In this document: piece by piece, positions 13,919 through 28,370 of the stretch
Layout: every line of letters starts with the position of its first letter
How positions within the stretch are numbered: the stretch's first letter is position 1
Origin: Setophaga petechia
Lineage: Eukaryota > Chordata > Aves > Passeriformes > Parulidae
Assembly (NCBI GenBank): GCA_024362935.1
Contig: JANCRA010000019.1
Location: 9,606,501 to 9,670,500 of the forward strand
Length of the DNA: 64,000 bases
Direction of reading: 5' to 3'
The notes under the pieces: generated by a model
Seen by the model: the letters and a program-made list of their open reading frames with translations, nothing else
What the model was told of the DNA's origin: nothing
The model's database searches: none
Translations under genes and position numbers: made by a program

Positions 13919-14235
13919 AAAGAATCATAGAACTGTAGAATAATTTAGGTTGGGAAAAATCTTTAAGATCACCAGGTCCAAGTTAATCCAAGTCCACCAT
14001 TAAGCCTTGTACCTAAGCATCACATTTATACATCTTTTAAATACCTCCAGGGAATGGTGTCTCCACCACTTCTCTGGGAAGCCTGTTCCAATGTTTACAA
14101 TCCTTTCAGTAAAGAATTTTTTTCCTAATATCTAATTTAAACCTTTCCTGGTAGAACTTGAGGCTGTTTTCTAAAGGACTTGAGCACCCAAAGACTCAAT
14201 GGCCTGACCAGTGGCTCATCAAAAGCCCCCATATT
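13919..14235 (-). mobile_element. CR1 LINE 3' fragment, minus strand, copy 1
   Basis: Begins with AGAATCATAGAACTGTAGAA, a reversed CR1 terminus, then GGTTGGGAAAAATCTTTAAG and CCACTTCTCTGGGAAGCCTG, all landmarks of the reversed CR1 3' end. It ends before the contig edge. Diverged and 5'-truncated. Confidence 0.88.
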
Positions 14236-14533
14236 ATGCATTTTGAAAATGCAGTGAAAAATGTCTGTTGGAATGCATGGTGCTGAGTTACAGCATGTGG
14301 ATTTTTATGTCCAAGATTAGAGTGAAAGGATTTTGAAATACAGATGAGGGTTTAGCCATTATTGCCTCCTGATGTGTGTGTTTTCAAAAGCCCTGATATA
14401 TTCAAATGAACTCACTGCTGAAACTAATTGCTGCTTCTCAGAAATGGGATTCTGCTTCCAGAAAGGATTTTACAACTGGTCCGCACTAATGCCGACTGGA
14501 ACAGTTTTAGAACCAAAAGGGGCCATTCATGGG

Positions 14534-14633
14534 NNNNNNNNNNNNNNNNNNNNNNNNNNNNNNNNNNNNNNNNNNNNNNNNNNNNNNNNNNNNNNNNNNN
14601 NNNNNNNNNNNNNNNNNNNNNNNNNNNNNNNNN
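14534..14633. other. Assembly gap (100 N)
   Basis: Exactly 100 undetermined bases, a conventional placeholder for a scaffold join of unknown size. It sits precisely at the junction of the two copies of the 11-kb block. Any open frame crossing it is meaningless. Confidence 0.99.
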
Positions 14634-15420
14634 GCAGGTGGACTGAGGAATGAAGGTCAAATTGAACTTAATGTGCTTAATAGGGCAAGGAACAAAGTTT
14701 AGAAGAAATTTACACACAAAAAAAAAATCTTCTTTGGTTGTTTTTTCTTTTTTATTTTTTTTTTTGTTTGACTGTCATGCTTCCTTTTCAAGAGTTTTTG
14801 TGTGCTTTTTGGTGTACCTTCAAATTTAAAAGAAAGAAATTACCTTTAAATAAAATTGTTATATTAAGGGCTTTCCTATAAGACAGATGTGTGAGATATA
14901 ACCTAGTTTATAGACACAACAATCTACATTGGGTGGACATAAAATTAATTTTTTATATAGGAAAGTACATCCTGCTCCTTTTTTTCTAGAGGCAGACTGC
15001 TAGCTTAAACCTCTGGCTGGTTCCTATAATTCTCAGTATTGGGCCTTTCTGAGTATTGTTAAAGCTGGTCAACATGTCCCAAAAAATACATGTTGCCCCT
15101 TGAAAATGAAGACTGACTGATGTCTCACTAAAAATGATTAATATAATTTGTGCATTCCAGCAGGAAGGCAAATTTTTTTCTTTTTCAGGTCACTATAAAT
15201 CTCTGTTTTTTAAAGTTATTCCCCTGCTTCCAATCTTTCATTTCTTTACTTTCCTGTGGTTCAGACCCAGATTGGATTTTCTATACTGACATTAGATGCT
15301 ACAGTACAGCCTGGGAGCAACTGTGACAATTTACTTCCAAAGAACCAAGGCGTCAGAAGCTTCTTCCTTATAGATACAGCTTGTGGGATGGCAGCCAGCT
15401 TGAAAAATATAGAATTATTA

Positions 15421-15963
<543 letters not shown>

Positions 15964-16390
15964 GCAAATATGGAAGTTTCCATTTTGTCTTAGGGGTTTT
16001 TTTTTGTTTTTTTTTTTTTTAAATAATCTGTGAAAAGCCCCAAATCTTAAAAGCTTCATTCCCATGTGTGAGGAAGGCAACTGAATTAGTGAATTTTGCA
16101 TGAGATGGGCATTTTATGGCTCTGGTCTGCTATAAAACACAATTTTAGGTTATCACATGGTAGAAAATCACTTTGGGCTTCACACTTCTGTCAATCCATG
16201 TGTTTTGCTAGCTGGGCTCAGACTCTGCAGCAATTTCTCAGCAGTCAGTTGAAGTCACTGCAACATGCAGCACTGCAGCACTTTATCTCAGTCAGATTTG
16301 TATCCTAAACTCCCATGAAATGCAGTGGAAACACACTCTTCTTGAAAATGCACACCCCAACAGGACATATGTCATCCCTAAAGAGAATTA

Positions 16391-16896
16391 TGGAATCATA
16401 GAATCACTGAACAGAATCATAGGGTTGGAAAGGATCTTAAAAGTCATCTGGTTCCAATTCCTCTGCCATGGCAGGGATGCCACTCATTAAATCACATTGC
16501 TCAGGATCCATTAAACCTGGCCTTGACCATTTTCAGGGATGGAACATCCACAATTTCTCTGTTCCATTTCCTCAGCACTCTCTAAGAAAAGAATTTCTTC
16601 CTAATATCTAATCTAAACCAGCCTTCTTTTAATTTAAAACCTTGTCCTGTAACTATCTGCTCACATAAGAAGTCCCTCTCCCTCCTTGCAGCCTCCCTGA
16701 GGTGCTGGAAGGCTGCAATGAGGTCTCCCCAGAGCCTTCCCATCCCCAGGCTAAGCACCCCCAGCTCTCTCAGCCTGTTTTTGTAGGAAAGGTGCCCTAT
16801 TCCTCTGAGCGTCTTTTTGACCCTCCTCTGGACTCACTCTAGCAGGTTGACATCTTTCATAGGCTAAGGACCCCAGACCAGGTGGGGTCTCAAAAG
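16391..16896 (-). mobile_element. CR1 LINE 3' fragment, minus strand, copy 2
   Basis: Same insertion as 5178-5690 in the second copy of the duplicated block, with identical ends and a few substitutions. It is one insertion seen twice, not two events. Confidence 0.92.
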
Positions 16897-17573
16897 CTAA
16901 ATTCATCATTTACTGGAATTTGAAATGGAATCACCTGCGATGTTACACTGCTTGTCCTCCTGTGTGCTGGCCTGATTACCCCATAGTCCTTCACAGTACA
17001 TCCAATATGCAGATTTGTAATGATTTCAGATCTACTGACCTGTCTGAGGTGGAAATGGCTTATTTCACTGTATAGCAGAAGAAAAAGATATCACTTAATG
17101 CCTGAGGCTGCTCACAAATATTACTCTAGTATGGTTTTAGATGTCAGCCAGGGCAAACCACAGCTAAAGAGTGTGGAGAGTCCTGATGATGTGCCCTGGG
17201 TTGCAGGAGGTGCTGTATGCATACATATTGCTAAACCTGGAGGAAAAAATGACCTTGAAGCAGCACAGAAGCTCTGCAGAGCAGGTGTATAAGGGGATTT
17301 TTTCATATCATCTCACAAATCCACCCTGTATTCTCACCAGCTGTGCTCAATCTCTGATGCTCGGGAGGCAGGCGAGAGAAAGCCCCAGGACACCTTGTGC
17401 TAATTGTGGGGGGAAGGAACCTGCCTGAGTCCCAGAGCCAAAGCCCTGAAGGAGGAGACCTGATTATACTCTGCTTTTCATGCTGAGCTGTAGGGGTTAG
17501 GAGTACACACAGGATGAGGACGGCTTCATCAGAATCTCCCTTCACAGCGGAGAGACAGGCTGCTCTCCTCCCC

Positions 17574-18295
17574 CTGGAAGCGTATTTGCACACAGCCCCA
17601 GCGGTCGTCCCATTATTTATGCCACGCGAAAAAAAGAAAAAAAAAAATCCTAGGCTCTTCCTTGACTGGCGTTTGTTGGATAAGATCGTAGGTACAAAAC
17701 ACCCTTCGTAAAGTACAATAGCCTGTAAAGACCGGCCAGCCGCCGCCTCCTCCTCTGCTGGGCGTGGCGGGCTGGCGGAGGATGCTGTAGGATGCAGTGC
17801 GAGCGCCTCTCCAGCGGGACGCTCGCTGCATGTCAATGATGCCCGGGCTGTTCGTGCCGCGCCGGGCAGCGGCTCCCGCAGTTTCCATGGTGCTGCCATG
17901 GTGCGCTCTCCCCACACCTTCACTTATCAGCATTTCCCACCCATCCTCCTCCCTGTAACACGCTGCTTGCTCACCCCGAAAGGTCAGCCATTGTAATGAT
18001 GATTTTAGCAGGGGGAGGCAGGGAGGCCGAAGGGTGAAAAGGTGAGCTCTGAGCAGCGCTGTGCGTGGGAACCGGGGGCTTGCCTTGCGCTGTACAATGA
18101 GAAATTAGAAAGCTTCCCCTCGTCAACCCCCTCTCGCTTCCCAGGCCGGCCGAGTCAGATGTCTTGACGGAGTTAAAAAATGTTCGTGAGAAGTGGCTGG
18201 AGACCCGACTTTAAATCTTCAGTATCTCCTCGGCAAATGATGTGCCAGTGTGTGCTGGGGCGAAGGGACTGCCTCTGTCCGCAGAGGAAACTGAT
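17574..18295. promoter_or_regulatory. CpG-rich intronic block, copy 2
   Basis: Near-identical counterpart of the block at 6360-7080, at the same distance from the second copy of the CLVS1 exon. Same interpretation and limits. Confidence 0.4.
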
Positions 18296-18462
18296 ACAAA
18301 CGCTTACAGGCATCTTTTTTGTTTCTCCATTTTCCTCCTGCCCCCCTCCCAGTGCTCGTTTGCAGATGGAAAGAGACAGATTTTTCCTCCGACTTTCATC
18401 CAATTGACTGCTGGAGTAAAGCACTGCATCTCTTAACTGCCTTCCTTTCTTTCTTTCTATAG

Positions 18463-18573
18463 GACAGCTTTCCTGCACGTTTTGGAGGAGTTCATTTTGT
18501 CAATCAGCCCTGGTACATCCATGCCCTGTACACGCTAATCAAACCATTCCTCAAAGACAAGACAAGGAAAAGG
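18463..18573 (+). CDS. CLVS1: CLVS1 CRAL-TRIO exon, copy 2 (second copy of the duplication)
   Basis: Same 37 codons, acceptor and donor as the exon at 7249-7359, at an offset of 11,214 bp. It lies in the second copy of the 11-kb block, whose start coincides with the N gap. If the duplication is an assembly artefact, only one of the two exons exists in each haplotype, and this copy, contiguous with the terminal exon, is the better one to use in a gene model. If real, exon order A-B-A-B would not stay in frame. Confidence 0.9.
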
Positions 18574-19736
18574 GTAACTAGATGGGGGTGGGAGTGGGGA
18601 GGAACCTGCAGACCTGGATTTTCCAAGTAGCTGCCTGTTTTATTTTCTAGGGTTTTTTTTTTGTTTGTTTTTTTGTTTTTTTGGGTTTTTTTTCCTCTCA
18701 ATTTTCCATATGGTATAAGAAAATTGCTGCTGTTATTAAAAATTAGAGTTTGGAATGGCCTGGATTGAATCAATAACTCAGCCAGGGACCAGAAATTTGT
18801 TATTGCTAACAAAGCATGGATACATTTTACTGGGACATGCTCAGGGATAGAGAGAATTGGCAATGTAGAGGGACTATCAGGCCTGGATAAAGTTGCTTGC
18901 AAGTGAGGGAAAATTCAGTTCAACTCTTTTAGTAGGAGTAAAAATTCATATTACATTCCTTCAGCAGGGTGACTATTTTCACATGATGCTAACTCACTTG
19001 CTTCCACCAAAGATACCCATGCCTCAAGGCTGTTTGCTCCCACTGCAGAAGAGGCAGATCCTCTCCATGAAACCCAAGTGAATTGGTGGGTCTGCAGTCA
19101 TCCTAGTCAGTTGTTCTCTGCAGTCTGTCAGACAGCAGCTAAATAATCCCTTAGGAGACCCCAGAGTCCACCCTGAGCTGGGTCTGACTAGGCAGGAAAA
19201 GGGTAGGACCCACCTGAAAGCAAAGAGGGATTAGAGAAACAAGAGTTGCTGAAGCAGCACCAAGTGATGACGCAGCCTGCTACCCCCCCTGGAAGTGTTT
19301 GTCCTGGGGTGCAGGGCTAGAGGCCCCTCAGATGCTGAAGTCCTACTCTTTATGCCTGCTTTCAGCAAGGTCCACTGTCACCCTTTTCTTCTCATTGCTC
19401 TTCACATAAGCCTCCATCCCTTACAGTAGCAATAATCAGTCATAATTCCTGACTTCTGTTTCTCCTGATCTGGTACTTAAGAAACTGAAATTGTCAAGTG
19501 CTAAAAGCAAGCGAATCAGAAGTGTCAGTAGCACCAGCCTAATTCTTCAGCTGCCCATCCCGAAGTTAATCCCCTCTCTTCTGCCAACTGAGTAAGCCCT
19601 GAGAACTTTTGAAATTCCCCCTGAAACTGCAGCATCAACTAATGATGCTCCACAAGTCATTAGTGCTGCTATGATTGTACTTAATGAAGTAAGGAGTGGG
19701 TGATGACTTTGAACTTTCTTTTTTTATTTGTTAAAG

Positions 19737-19972
19737 ATCTTTCTTCATGGGAACAACCTGAACAGCCTCCACCAGCTAATACACCCCGAATGCCTGCCCT
19801 CTGAGTTTGGGGGGACTCTGCCTCCCTACGACATGGGGACGTGGGCTCGAACGCTGCTGGGTCCCGACTACAGCGATGAGAACGAGTACACCCACACCTC
19901 CTACAACGCCATGCACGTGAAGCACGCCTCCTCCAACCTGGAGAGGGAGGCCTCGCCCAAGCCCATGAAAAG
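19737..19972 (+). CDS. CLVS1: CLVS1 penultimate exon, copy 2 (second copy of the duplication)
   Basis: Same 236-bp exon as 8520-8755, with the same splice sites. Two third-position differences were seen (CCT/CCC for a Pro, ACA/ACG for a Thr), so the encoded residues are unchanged. Its donor (AAAAG|GTTGGT) joins in frame to the terminal exon at 36974 across a 17-kb intron with no assembly gap. Synonymous-only differences fit two alleles, but would also fit a recent duplicate. Confidence 0.9.
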
Positions 19973-22900
19973 GTTGGTACTGCCCTCAAAATCAGCTCTT
20001 TTTTGGCTCCCTGAACAGGTTAAATCTCACAGGAAGCGCTCATCTGGCTCGAAGGGAGGCAGTAATTTGGCAAACATTGATGGTGAGGAGCGCTTCGCTC
20101 TGGGCTGTGCTCATGGTGTGGTGGGAGAAAGGAGGCCACAGTGGAACTGTAATTACTTGTCTGATTACTGTGCATGAAAATGAGGGGAAATTAATGAGCC
20201 CCTGCACAGAGCATTACAGAAAGTACATCAGGGTGAGATGCTGTCCTGCACGGTGCAGTGCACCCAGTGCACTTCAGCACTGGTCCCAATTCCTTGCTGC
20301 TGATCTGCTGCTGCTGACCCGCTTGTTATCCATGAGGGATTTACCTCCTTGAAAAAGCAGCTTTTGTATGATGAACACCACTGCCCTCTAAAGGGAAAAG
20401 GGGTTGGTCTTCTCCCTCTGCTTCTGCTCCCACTTGCTCTGCAAAGCCCTGCAAAGGCAGTTGCAGAGCTGCTCTTTAAATGCTCTGATTTTAGTTCTAG
20501 CGATTGTGCATTCAGCTCTGAATGCTCAAAATGACACCTCTGGAGCGTGTTACCCTCAGTAGCTGGACTGACTGTGGGGATGGGGTCAGGAAGCTGGATA
20601 CCTGGCACAAGCTGTGGGTGGTATGGCTCAGCCAGCACCAGCTGCAGTGAGCCGTGGCCGTGTAGGCTTCCCTGTGTGAGTGCAACATCTGCACTTGCCT
20701 CACCCCTGGCATCCCCTCCATGAAACTGCTTTCCCTGCAGATCGCAGTGATGCTTTCCTCGCTGCTGCCACTTGATGAGTGCCTTGCTCACAGGCACGGC
20801 GTCACTCTCCGTGACAGGGAGCGGCCATCATTTTGTCACAGCAAAATCAAAGCTGACAACACAGACAGGCCATAATGTCATGCAATTAATTTTGAAAGTC
20901 TTTCATCTTCAGAGGAAAAAAGAAATGCATTCATGAGTCACAGCTCCCTTCCAGGTCAGAGGGATGCCACGCAGCTGTGTCTGCGAAGTGAGGCCTCGTG
21001 CTGGAAACACTAACACTTATGACTGACTGCAAGAGCTCACAGGGCCACAGGACTTTCAGGCTATGAGCCTGCATCTTTGTCATGAGGAGGGGTGGCCACC
21101 TGCATTGTCAGCAGTTCTCACTCCTGACCACCAACTGAGGCTGGGAGCCAGCACGAGTTTACAAAACCTGCTCCAGAAGGCTGAGTTTAAACCAATTTAT
21201 TTTTAATAAATATCGTCAGTGAAACACACTGAATTATTTTAGAAAATTACTAAATATTTCTTTATTAATAAACTATATCCCCTTTTACGTAGCTTTATAG
21301 AAAGATCTAAATCTGCTGTTTTTTAAAGCTCCAAATATGTTGAGAGCTGTTCACAGGTAAATCTTTGCCGAGGATCTTATCCTTGGCTGCAAAGAAGGGA
21401 GGGTCTTATTGTCCCCTCAGGGGAGAACCTCAGCTTGAAAATTAGTTCAGTGCCAGAAAACCCTGCCTTGAGGCAAAGCCTTCTTTTATAATCTGTTCAC
21501 TAATACAAAAGTGCACTAATACAAATATGGGGAGGGGATGAATCTAATTTGTCATGTTGCCTCTGGGCAGACTAGATCTAACTCTTAGCCTAATTTTGTT
21601 ACTCGGTGGTTAAGTCAACCATCTGATCTTGCACCTCGTGGTCACTACTTGCTGTTAAAGGTGAAAAGTTCACAGCTTCAACAGATTTTCTCCTATGAGT
21701 ATTTGCTTTGATTCTTCTTCTCGTGAAATTATGGTTTGGCCCAATCACAGGTAAAAGCCTATGTTTAGAAAGCATGATTGTGCGCTTTATTAGATGTTTT
21801 TTTTACCAGATTTATGTCTAGGGCATCTTAAAAGGTCTCCAGACTTCTACGAGCATTACCTGTCTTGATATATCTCCCCTCCTTGCCTCTTTAGGTTCAT
21901 TTATCTCTAACACAATGTGAAACTCAGGCTATGACTGAGATTTCTGGATACTCCAGAGAGGTTTGCACTAGGCATATGTGATCTTCTGACATTATTCTTC
22001 ATCTTAAATATAACTCCCTCACAATTGTTCTATCATTTCTTTCCCTTATTAAAACAATTTCTAGTTTTATTGAAAATATCTCCTCTGGTCCTCCTTTCCT
22101 GGCATACATTCTTAGGTAACATATTAATTTAGTGTTTTTCTGTTCAAATGATTGGTTGAACAAAAAATAAAGGTAAAGGTCAGTGACATTTTCTTAAACA
22201 ATCATGTTCCACTGAAAGGGGCAAATATGCAAAGACTGAGCCTTCTTAGGTTTCTGCAATTTAAGGCTGAAAAGCCTGAACGATTACAGGATCTTTCCTC
22301 TCTGACTGCCCAGACATCACTGCAGTTTACCTGCCCTGTAACCAGCTGCAGGGCAGGGCAATGCTTATGAGACTTGGCTTTACCTGGGGGGCTGAAATTG
22401 CAGTGGTTGCTCCCAGCTGTGGCACTGTCCTGCTGTGTGACAAGGTGCAGAGCTGCAGCCCCTCCTGGCTCTGTGGCCACTTGCTGTAAAACCATGCAAG
22501 CCCATCCTTGCTAAAGCTGCCACTGGACCTGAGGAGTGTTGAAGCACCTGGAATCTTTAAGCTCAGTGCTGCTATAACAGCTGAGAGCCTTGCACTGTGA
22601 CCACAGAGATGTGCCCCTGTGAAACGAAATTCCACCATTCTCTACACCTGGAGAGAAGCTCACCCTTTATACCTACTCCAAAAAGAATGTCTGGCAATTT
22701 TAGTAGCAGAGAGGCTGAGAAATCAAGGTATGAATTATAGATCTGGAAGAAAATTGCCAGGAAATGGAATCAGAGAATCATTGACCAAAATAATGTAGTA
22801 GCCATGTAACCCACATTAGCAAATGAATGCAGGGGGGGAAGGAGGCCATTTTCAAGATGTTCCTGAGACCAAACTGAGAACTAAAATAAATCTCCAAATG

Positions 22901-25145
22901 CAGGCCAGGAAAAAATGAGGCACTAAGCAGCAGTGAGAGGGGCTGAAGCTGGAGCAAGTACCTCCCTGTAAGTTGGTTTTAGGACTGACAGCAGTGCTTT
23001 GGCTCCTGTCACCATGGCAGGGACATGTAAATTGAAACAGGTTCACCTGAGAACTCTGGGGAGGAGGAAGAAAGCAGAGCATATTTTTCCAGCAAGAAGC
23101 TATAGAAGACAGTGGATTATCTTTTTCAGAGAGAAAAGGTTGAAATGGACTTGAAGGGAATAAAATCTGGGGAGAGAGAACAATTATTTGAGAAAAAGGA
23201 CAATTTAGGCATTAGGCATGAGATCAAATGGGTGTAAGTTGATCAGAGTGTACCTTGGCTGCAAATCAGAGTTGGTTTGCTAGCCATCAGAGGCCAGAAA
23301 CAGTGTGCCAGTATGACAGTTGGACTGATACAGGAGTGAAAGACTAATGTGGAGGGGCTACAGGAGATTAAACTTGCATAGCAAAGTCTCATTAGATTCC
23401 AATTTCTGCTCCGTTTAACAGCAATGGAACCAGAACATTATCTTCTTCCCAGTCACGGGCAGGGGTGGTTTTCCCTGTGACTTGCACAAGATTTGTTCTC
23501 AAAAAAGAGTCCTTGTTGACTTCAGAGAATGGAGGTGCTGTAGATGGGGAAAGGATTGAAAATCCTCTGAGAGAAAGGCTGCCAGTGACTCTAGTCACTG
23601 ACATAATCTTGAAAATTTTGAGATTTGACAAGAGTCTACAATATGGAAAATCTTTAATCAAAACCATTGCATTTTTTCCACCAGTGGCCACATGAAGTCC
23701 CACTGGAGCAAAACCAAACCAGTGGAAATGGCATTCCCATCTGCAGTATTGTTTGGGATCCCAAGTACACTATGAACAGATGGGAAACAAAGGAAAACAG
23801 CTGATGACTCCACATAATGAGTCTTAATTACCATGGGGGGAGGGAGAGCCGCAACAATAAAAATCCATTCAGAATGTATGTTTGTTAAGATTCAGCTCAG
23901 TGAAGTCTGAAATGTGCAAGGTAGTAAACATGCAACCCACCATTAATACAGCAAACTTAGTTTAATCTGAGAGCCTGGCTGCATCCATTAGACAGTCCTG
24001 GGAGCAGCAATGGCAACAGACCCTCTTCTGAAGGATCTGGATCTATCCAGGAATCCTGTCACTCAAGAGTTTTGGGATTTCAGAGTCATGTAAATGGTGC
24101 AAAATTTGGAGCACAGGGAGGAATATGACCTCCCTTTCAGCTATGGCCTAGTCTTCTGTGACCTCTGATGGTCAGAAAGGGGCCTTGAGTCAACAGGGAG
24201 CCCACACAAAAGCAAAGCATTTGCCTGAGGTGTTCATGCTGGTTTTTGTTGATGAAGTGTTGTTTTTAGGAGCAGCTGGAGGTTTTATCTGGGTGTGCAG
24301 TTTAACAAATAGTTATGTTGGATGGTTAAGCCTAGCAGTTAAAGAGTCAGAGACTGCTCTCAGCACAATCACTGTGCCAATAGGGCACAATTTTTTGGCC
24401 CCATTCTCCCAACAGTAGGACATCCATGTCTGTAGCTATTTGGGTACCTAAAAGCAGTGGGTGAGCATCTTCAGGTAAAGGGATGGATTTTAGTGGGGAA
24501 GATGTGAAAGAGGTCTGTTCTTTGAAGTTTCCTTTATTCTCCAGTGTCACCCTTGCTCTCACACTGGGGTCCAGCAGCAACAAGTAAACTGCAGCAGCAT
24601 GTTCCCTCTCTTTGACTCGCTTTTCTTTACAAGAACTGCCCTTCCTCAGCTGCATCTGGGTCACTTCTTGATGTTTGAACTTGCTCTTCAGTCCAAGTGA
24701 TGAAGACTGTTCTCTGCCTTTGCTTGTTCCCTTCACAGGCACCAAGCACAGCCTGGGAGCTGAATGTTCCTTCTCTGCCCTCCCAGGCATCAAAAGAGCT
24801 CTGGCTTTTAACCTGCTGCCAGTGCAAACAGGTTTGATAATTTAAAATTGCCTTGCAGAGAAGAAAATTTTACCTAACTACATATATATTCTGGCTAAGG
24901 AACCTGGCTTGTTTAATCCAAGTTATTTAGTCAAAATATAATTAATGAAAACTTTATTCAAATTTGGGGTTAAAATTATTCTTAGGATAACATGGGTTGC
25001 AAGAGCATTACTAACACAGAGTCAAGCTTATCAGAGACTCTGTACATTCAGAGTTAGGGTAAAACTTTTAAAATAGAGCCAAGTACACTAATTATGAACA
25101 TGTACAATCTGTGCATTATGTTTTTCTATGTAAAATAAAAACTTA
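19973..25145. other. CLVS1 intron, copy 2
   Basis: Counterpart of 8756-13918, with the same content and small indel differences. Confidence 0.6.
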
Positions 25146-25460
25146 AAGAATCATAGAACTGTAGAATAATTTAGGTTGGGAAAAATCTTTAAGATCACCA
25201 GGTCCAAGTTAATCCAAGTCCACCATTAAGCCTTGTACCTAAGCATCACATTTATACATCTTTTAAATACCTCCAGGGAATGGTGTCTCCACCACTTCTC
25301 TGGGAAGCCTGTTCCAATGTTTACAATCCTTTCAGTAAAGAATTTTTTTCCTAATATCTAATTTAAACCTTTCCTGGTAGAACTTGAGGCTGTTTTCTAA
25401 AGGACTTGAGCACCCAAAGACTCAATGGCCTGACTAGTGGCTCATCAAAAGCCCCCATAT
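25146..25460 (-). mobile_element. CR1 LINE 3' fragment, minus strand, copy 2
   Basis: Counterpart of 13919-14235 in the second copy of the block, with nearly the same sequence. Confidence 0.88.
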
Positions 25461-27189
25461 TATGCATTTTGAAAATGCAGTGAAAAATGTCTGTTGGAAT
25501 GCATGGTGCTGAGTTACAGCATGTGGATTTTTATGTCCAAGATTAGAGTGAAAGGATTTTGAAATACAGATGAGGGTTTAGCCATTATTGCCTCCTGATG
25601 TGTGTGTTTTCAAAAGCCCTGATATATTCAAATGAACTCACTGCTGAAACTAATTGCTGTTTCTCAGAAATGGGATTCTGCTTCCAGAAAGGATTTTACA
25701 ACTGGTGCGCACTAATGCCGACTGGAACAGTTTTAGAACCAAAAGGGGCCATTCATGGGGGTGACTTATGTAAGGTTTTTATTTATTCAGACTTGTTTCT
25801 CCGTATGCCCAGCTGGGCTCTGCAAGGCAGACCTTTCTAGTTGTTATCCTTAGTGTGACCTTAATGTTCCTTGGCCATATGTTTCTGCTTTTATGGGTCA
25901 TGTTTTATGCCGGTTCACAGTCAGCACCAATTTACTGCAGAAGTAGTAAAATACCAGCAAATAAAAATCAGTATGAAAATGTGTGAACACTTCCCACTGC
26001 CCATGGATGGCAGCTGGGCTGCTCTACTTGTAGCTGGGGTGCATTTCTACTTGTGTTGGGGCAAAAGGGAAAAATTTGTGATAAAATAACTCTATAATAC
26101 ACAAGACCTATAATACAAGGCTTACATTCACTATTTTATTATAAATTATTTCAAACAAGGGAAAATTTCTGAATGCTTCTGCAGAAATGCTTCCCCCATA
26201 CACAGACGATGAATGAGACATGGATTGATAGTAAAGAAGGTGTCCCAGGGACATGCACATCATGTAATGTATGCATTATCTAGTGATATAGACTTTAAAG
26301 TCATATATTCTCTTAAAAATTTATAGCTTTTAAACAGAATCCAGTGAATACAAGTGGAAAGCAGCCACTGGATCTGGCACATCAGCAGGTCCTAGGGAAG
26401 CTACAGGGGAGATGTTGCAGAATATCCTCAGGAACCTGTAGTGAGAGAAGCCAAGCGAGTTGCACAGCCACAGCTGAACCAAGGACAGGAGGGATGGGTA
26501 GCTTGGCACTGGGGATGCCCTGGGATGAGGCAGGAAATCAGTTGCTCTCTGGGGGCATTGACAGTGTGGGCTTCATTTCATCTGTTTGCAACACTCAATT
26601 CCCAGTGCTAGTGCACAAACACAGGCTAGAGGTGAGAATGGCAGAACCAGTGCTGTTCAGGCTGACTACAATACTGTGCTGTAAATTATGTCTTCAACTG
26701 GCTATAAATTTGCCAAAAGTTTAGTAGTTTAGATTAGAGACATGACACTTAATAAAACAAATGGTTTTACACTGCTTATGTCTTTTGCTGTCCTGTGAAA
26801 AATCTGCTTACATCTGGCTGAGTTACAAGCCTTTGAAAGGGCAATTCACACATGCCCTGTAGAAACATATTTAATTTTAGCATTTAATGGCCCCACAGAT
26901 TGCCTCATGCTTTAGCTTGGTCTCCCAACATAAATAAACTTGTTCAGCTTGTGTTGATGGTTCAATGCCCACAATGTGCATCTCCTGCCTAGACCATGGG
27001 GTGTAGAGGGCTTTTGTAATTACAACTTTTACTTGTGATCACAATTGTCTTTGCACTAGGCCAATCCATGGCATGGAACCAGGATTTGGAAGACTGACAC
27101 CTTTTGCTTGCAGGGCTTCATCTTCCCTGCTGCTGGCAGGAGAATTGGAGAGGATTTAATGGTGAACTCATCTGTGTACTGGAGACTTG

Positions 27190-27295
27190 GATCACTGGGA
27201 TGGGAGCCACAAGGCAGACTGAAAGATGAGGTGGGCACAAAGGACTGGAAGCAGATGGACTAGGACACACACTTGGTGGGCAACAAATGGCTGGT
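27190..27295 (+). repeat. Imperfect direct repeat, unit 1
   Basis: Shares GGCAGACTGAAAGATGAGGT, CACTGGGATGGGAGC and CTTGGTGGGCAA with 28252-28370, in the same order. Of unknown origin; it may be an old interspersed repeat or a local duplication. Confidence 0.6.
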
Positions 27296-28251
27296 GGAAA
27301 CCAGGTTCAGTCTGCTGGGTACAACCCTTGAGAAGCAGATCCTGCTCTCTCCTCTCTCCCCCTGAGCCCCTGTGTCAGCCTGGCAAGTAACTTAAGCCAA
27401 ACTTCACAGAGACTGTGAGATTGCACATTGCTTATTTTCAACATGCCAAGCTATAGACTCTGGGGTCTAATTTTCAGAAATACTCAGCAGTTGTCTGCAT
27501 CAGAAATCCGTGGGACATGTACTTTGAACACATAGGCTGCCACTTAAGGCTGAGGGATCTGCAAAATCAAACCTTCAGCACTGGGCACCCCATTGGAGGA
27601 ACACTCACACCCTAACCTCTCTGTGTTTCAGCTCTCCACATGCAAAATGAAAATCAAAAGAAAACCCACTCTCACAGTCATGCTATGGCAGTGAATGAAT
27701 GAGCATTTAGGAGGCACTCAAGTACTGCATTGATAAACTCCACAGAAAAGCTCAGGAGGGAATTAAAAAAGGCTATCTTCAGAGCAGGCCTGGGACTAAT
27801 GTGCAGCAAATGTGTCACAGAGCCACACGCTGAATCACCACAAGAAAGCAGAATGAAAAGGCACTGGCTAGCACAGCACTGTGTATGCTGAGCACTGAGG
27901 GAGGAAAGAGCCCTCTGAGAAAGAACAGAGTGTGCTCCTAGGGCCAGGGTACAATGCACAGGACTGAACACCCACACACACCTGGCCAAGTGACTGCTGC
28001 TCCCACAACCTACATTTTAGTTTTTCATGATGCGGTGGTGCTTGACTTTCCACTCTAAATAGTACATCTGCAGAGCTGCTTTCATGCTGTAGTGCTGTTC
28101 TTCTGAAGGACAGGAAACTTTTGATGTATGATGGGGAAGTAGAGAGACTTATCCCCTTTGCTCTTAGTGCTCTGTCCTCCCTGTTATTGCCACACAGCAG
28201 TGAAGAGACTATGACTCAGAGGAAGATCTGGTTGAGATGCTGAGAACTGAT

Positions 28252-28370
28252 GTCACTGGAATGGGAGCTAAAAAAGGCAGACTGAAAGATGAGGTAGGAG
28301 TAAAGCACTGGATTGTCTGGAAAAAGGAGGCCATTGGGCTTGACAGAGAGCTTGGTGGGCAAGGAAATGG
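28252..28370 (+). repeat. Imperfect direct repeat, unit 2
   Basis: Partner of 27190-27295, about 1.06 kb downstream, with the same three blocks in the same order and small insertions between them. Confidence 0.6.

Noticed and set aside
14372..14717. Open frames crossing the N run
   Set aside because: They join two unrelated contig ends through undetermined bases.
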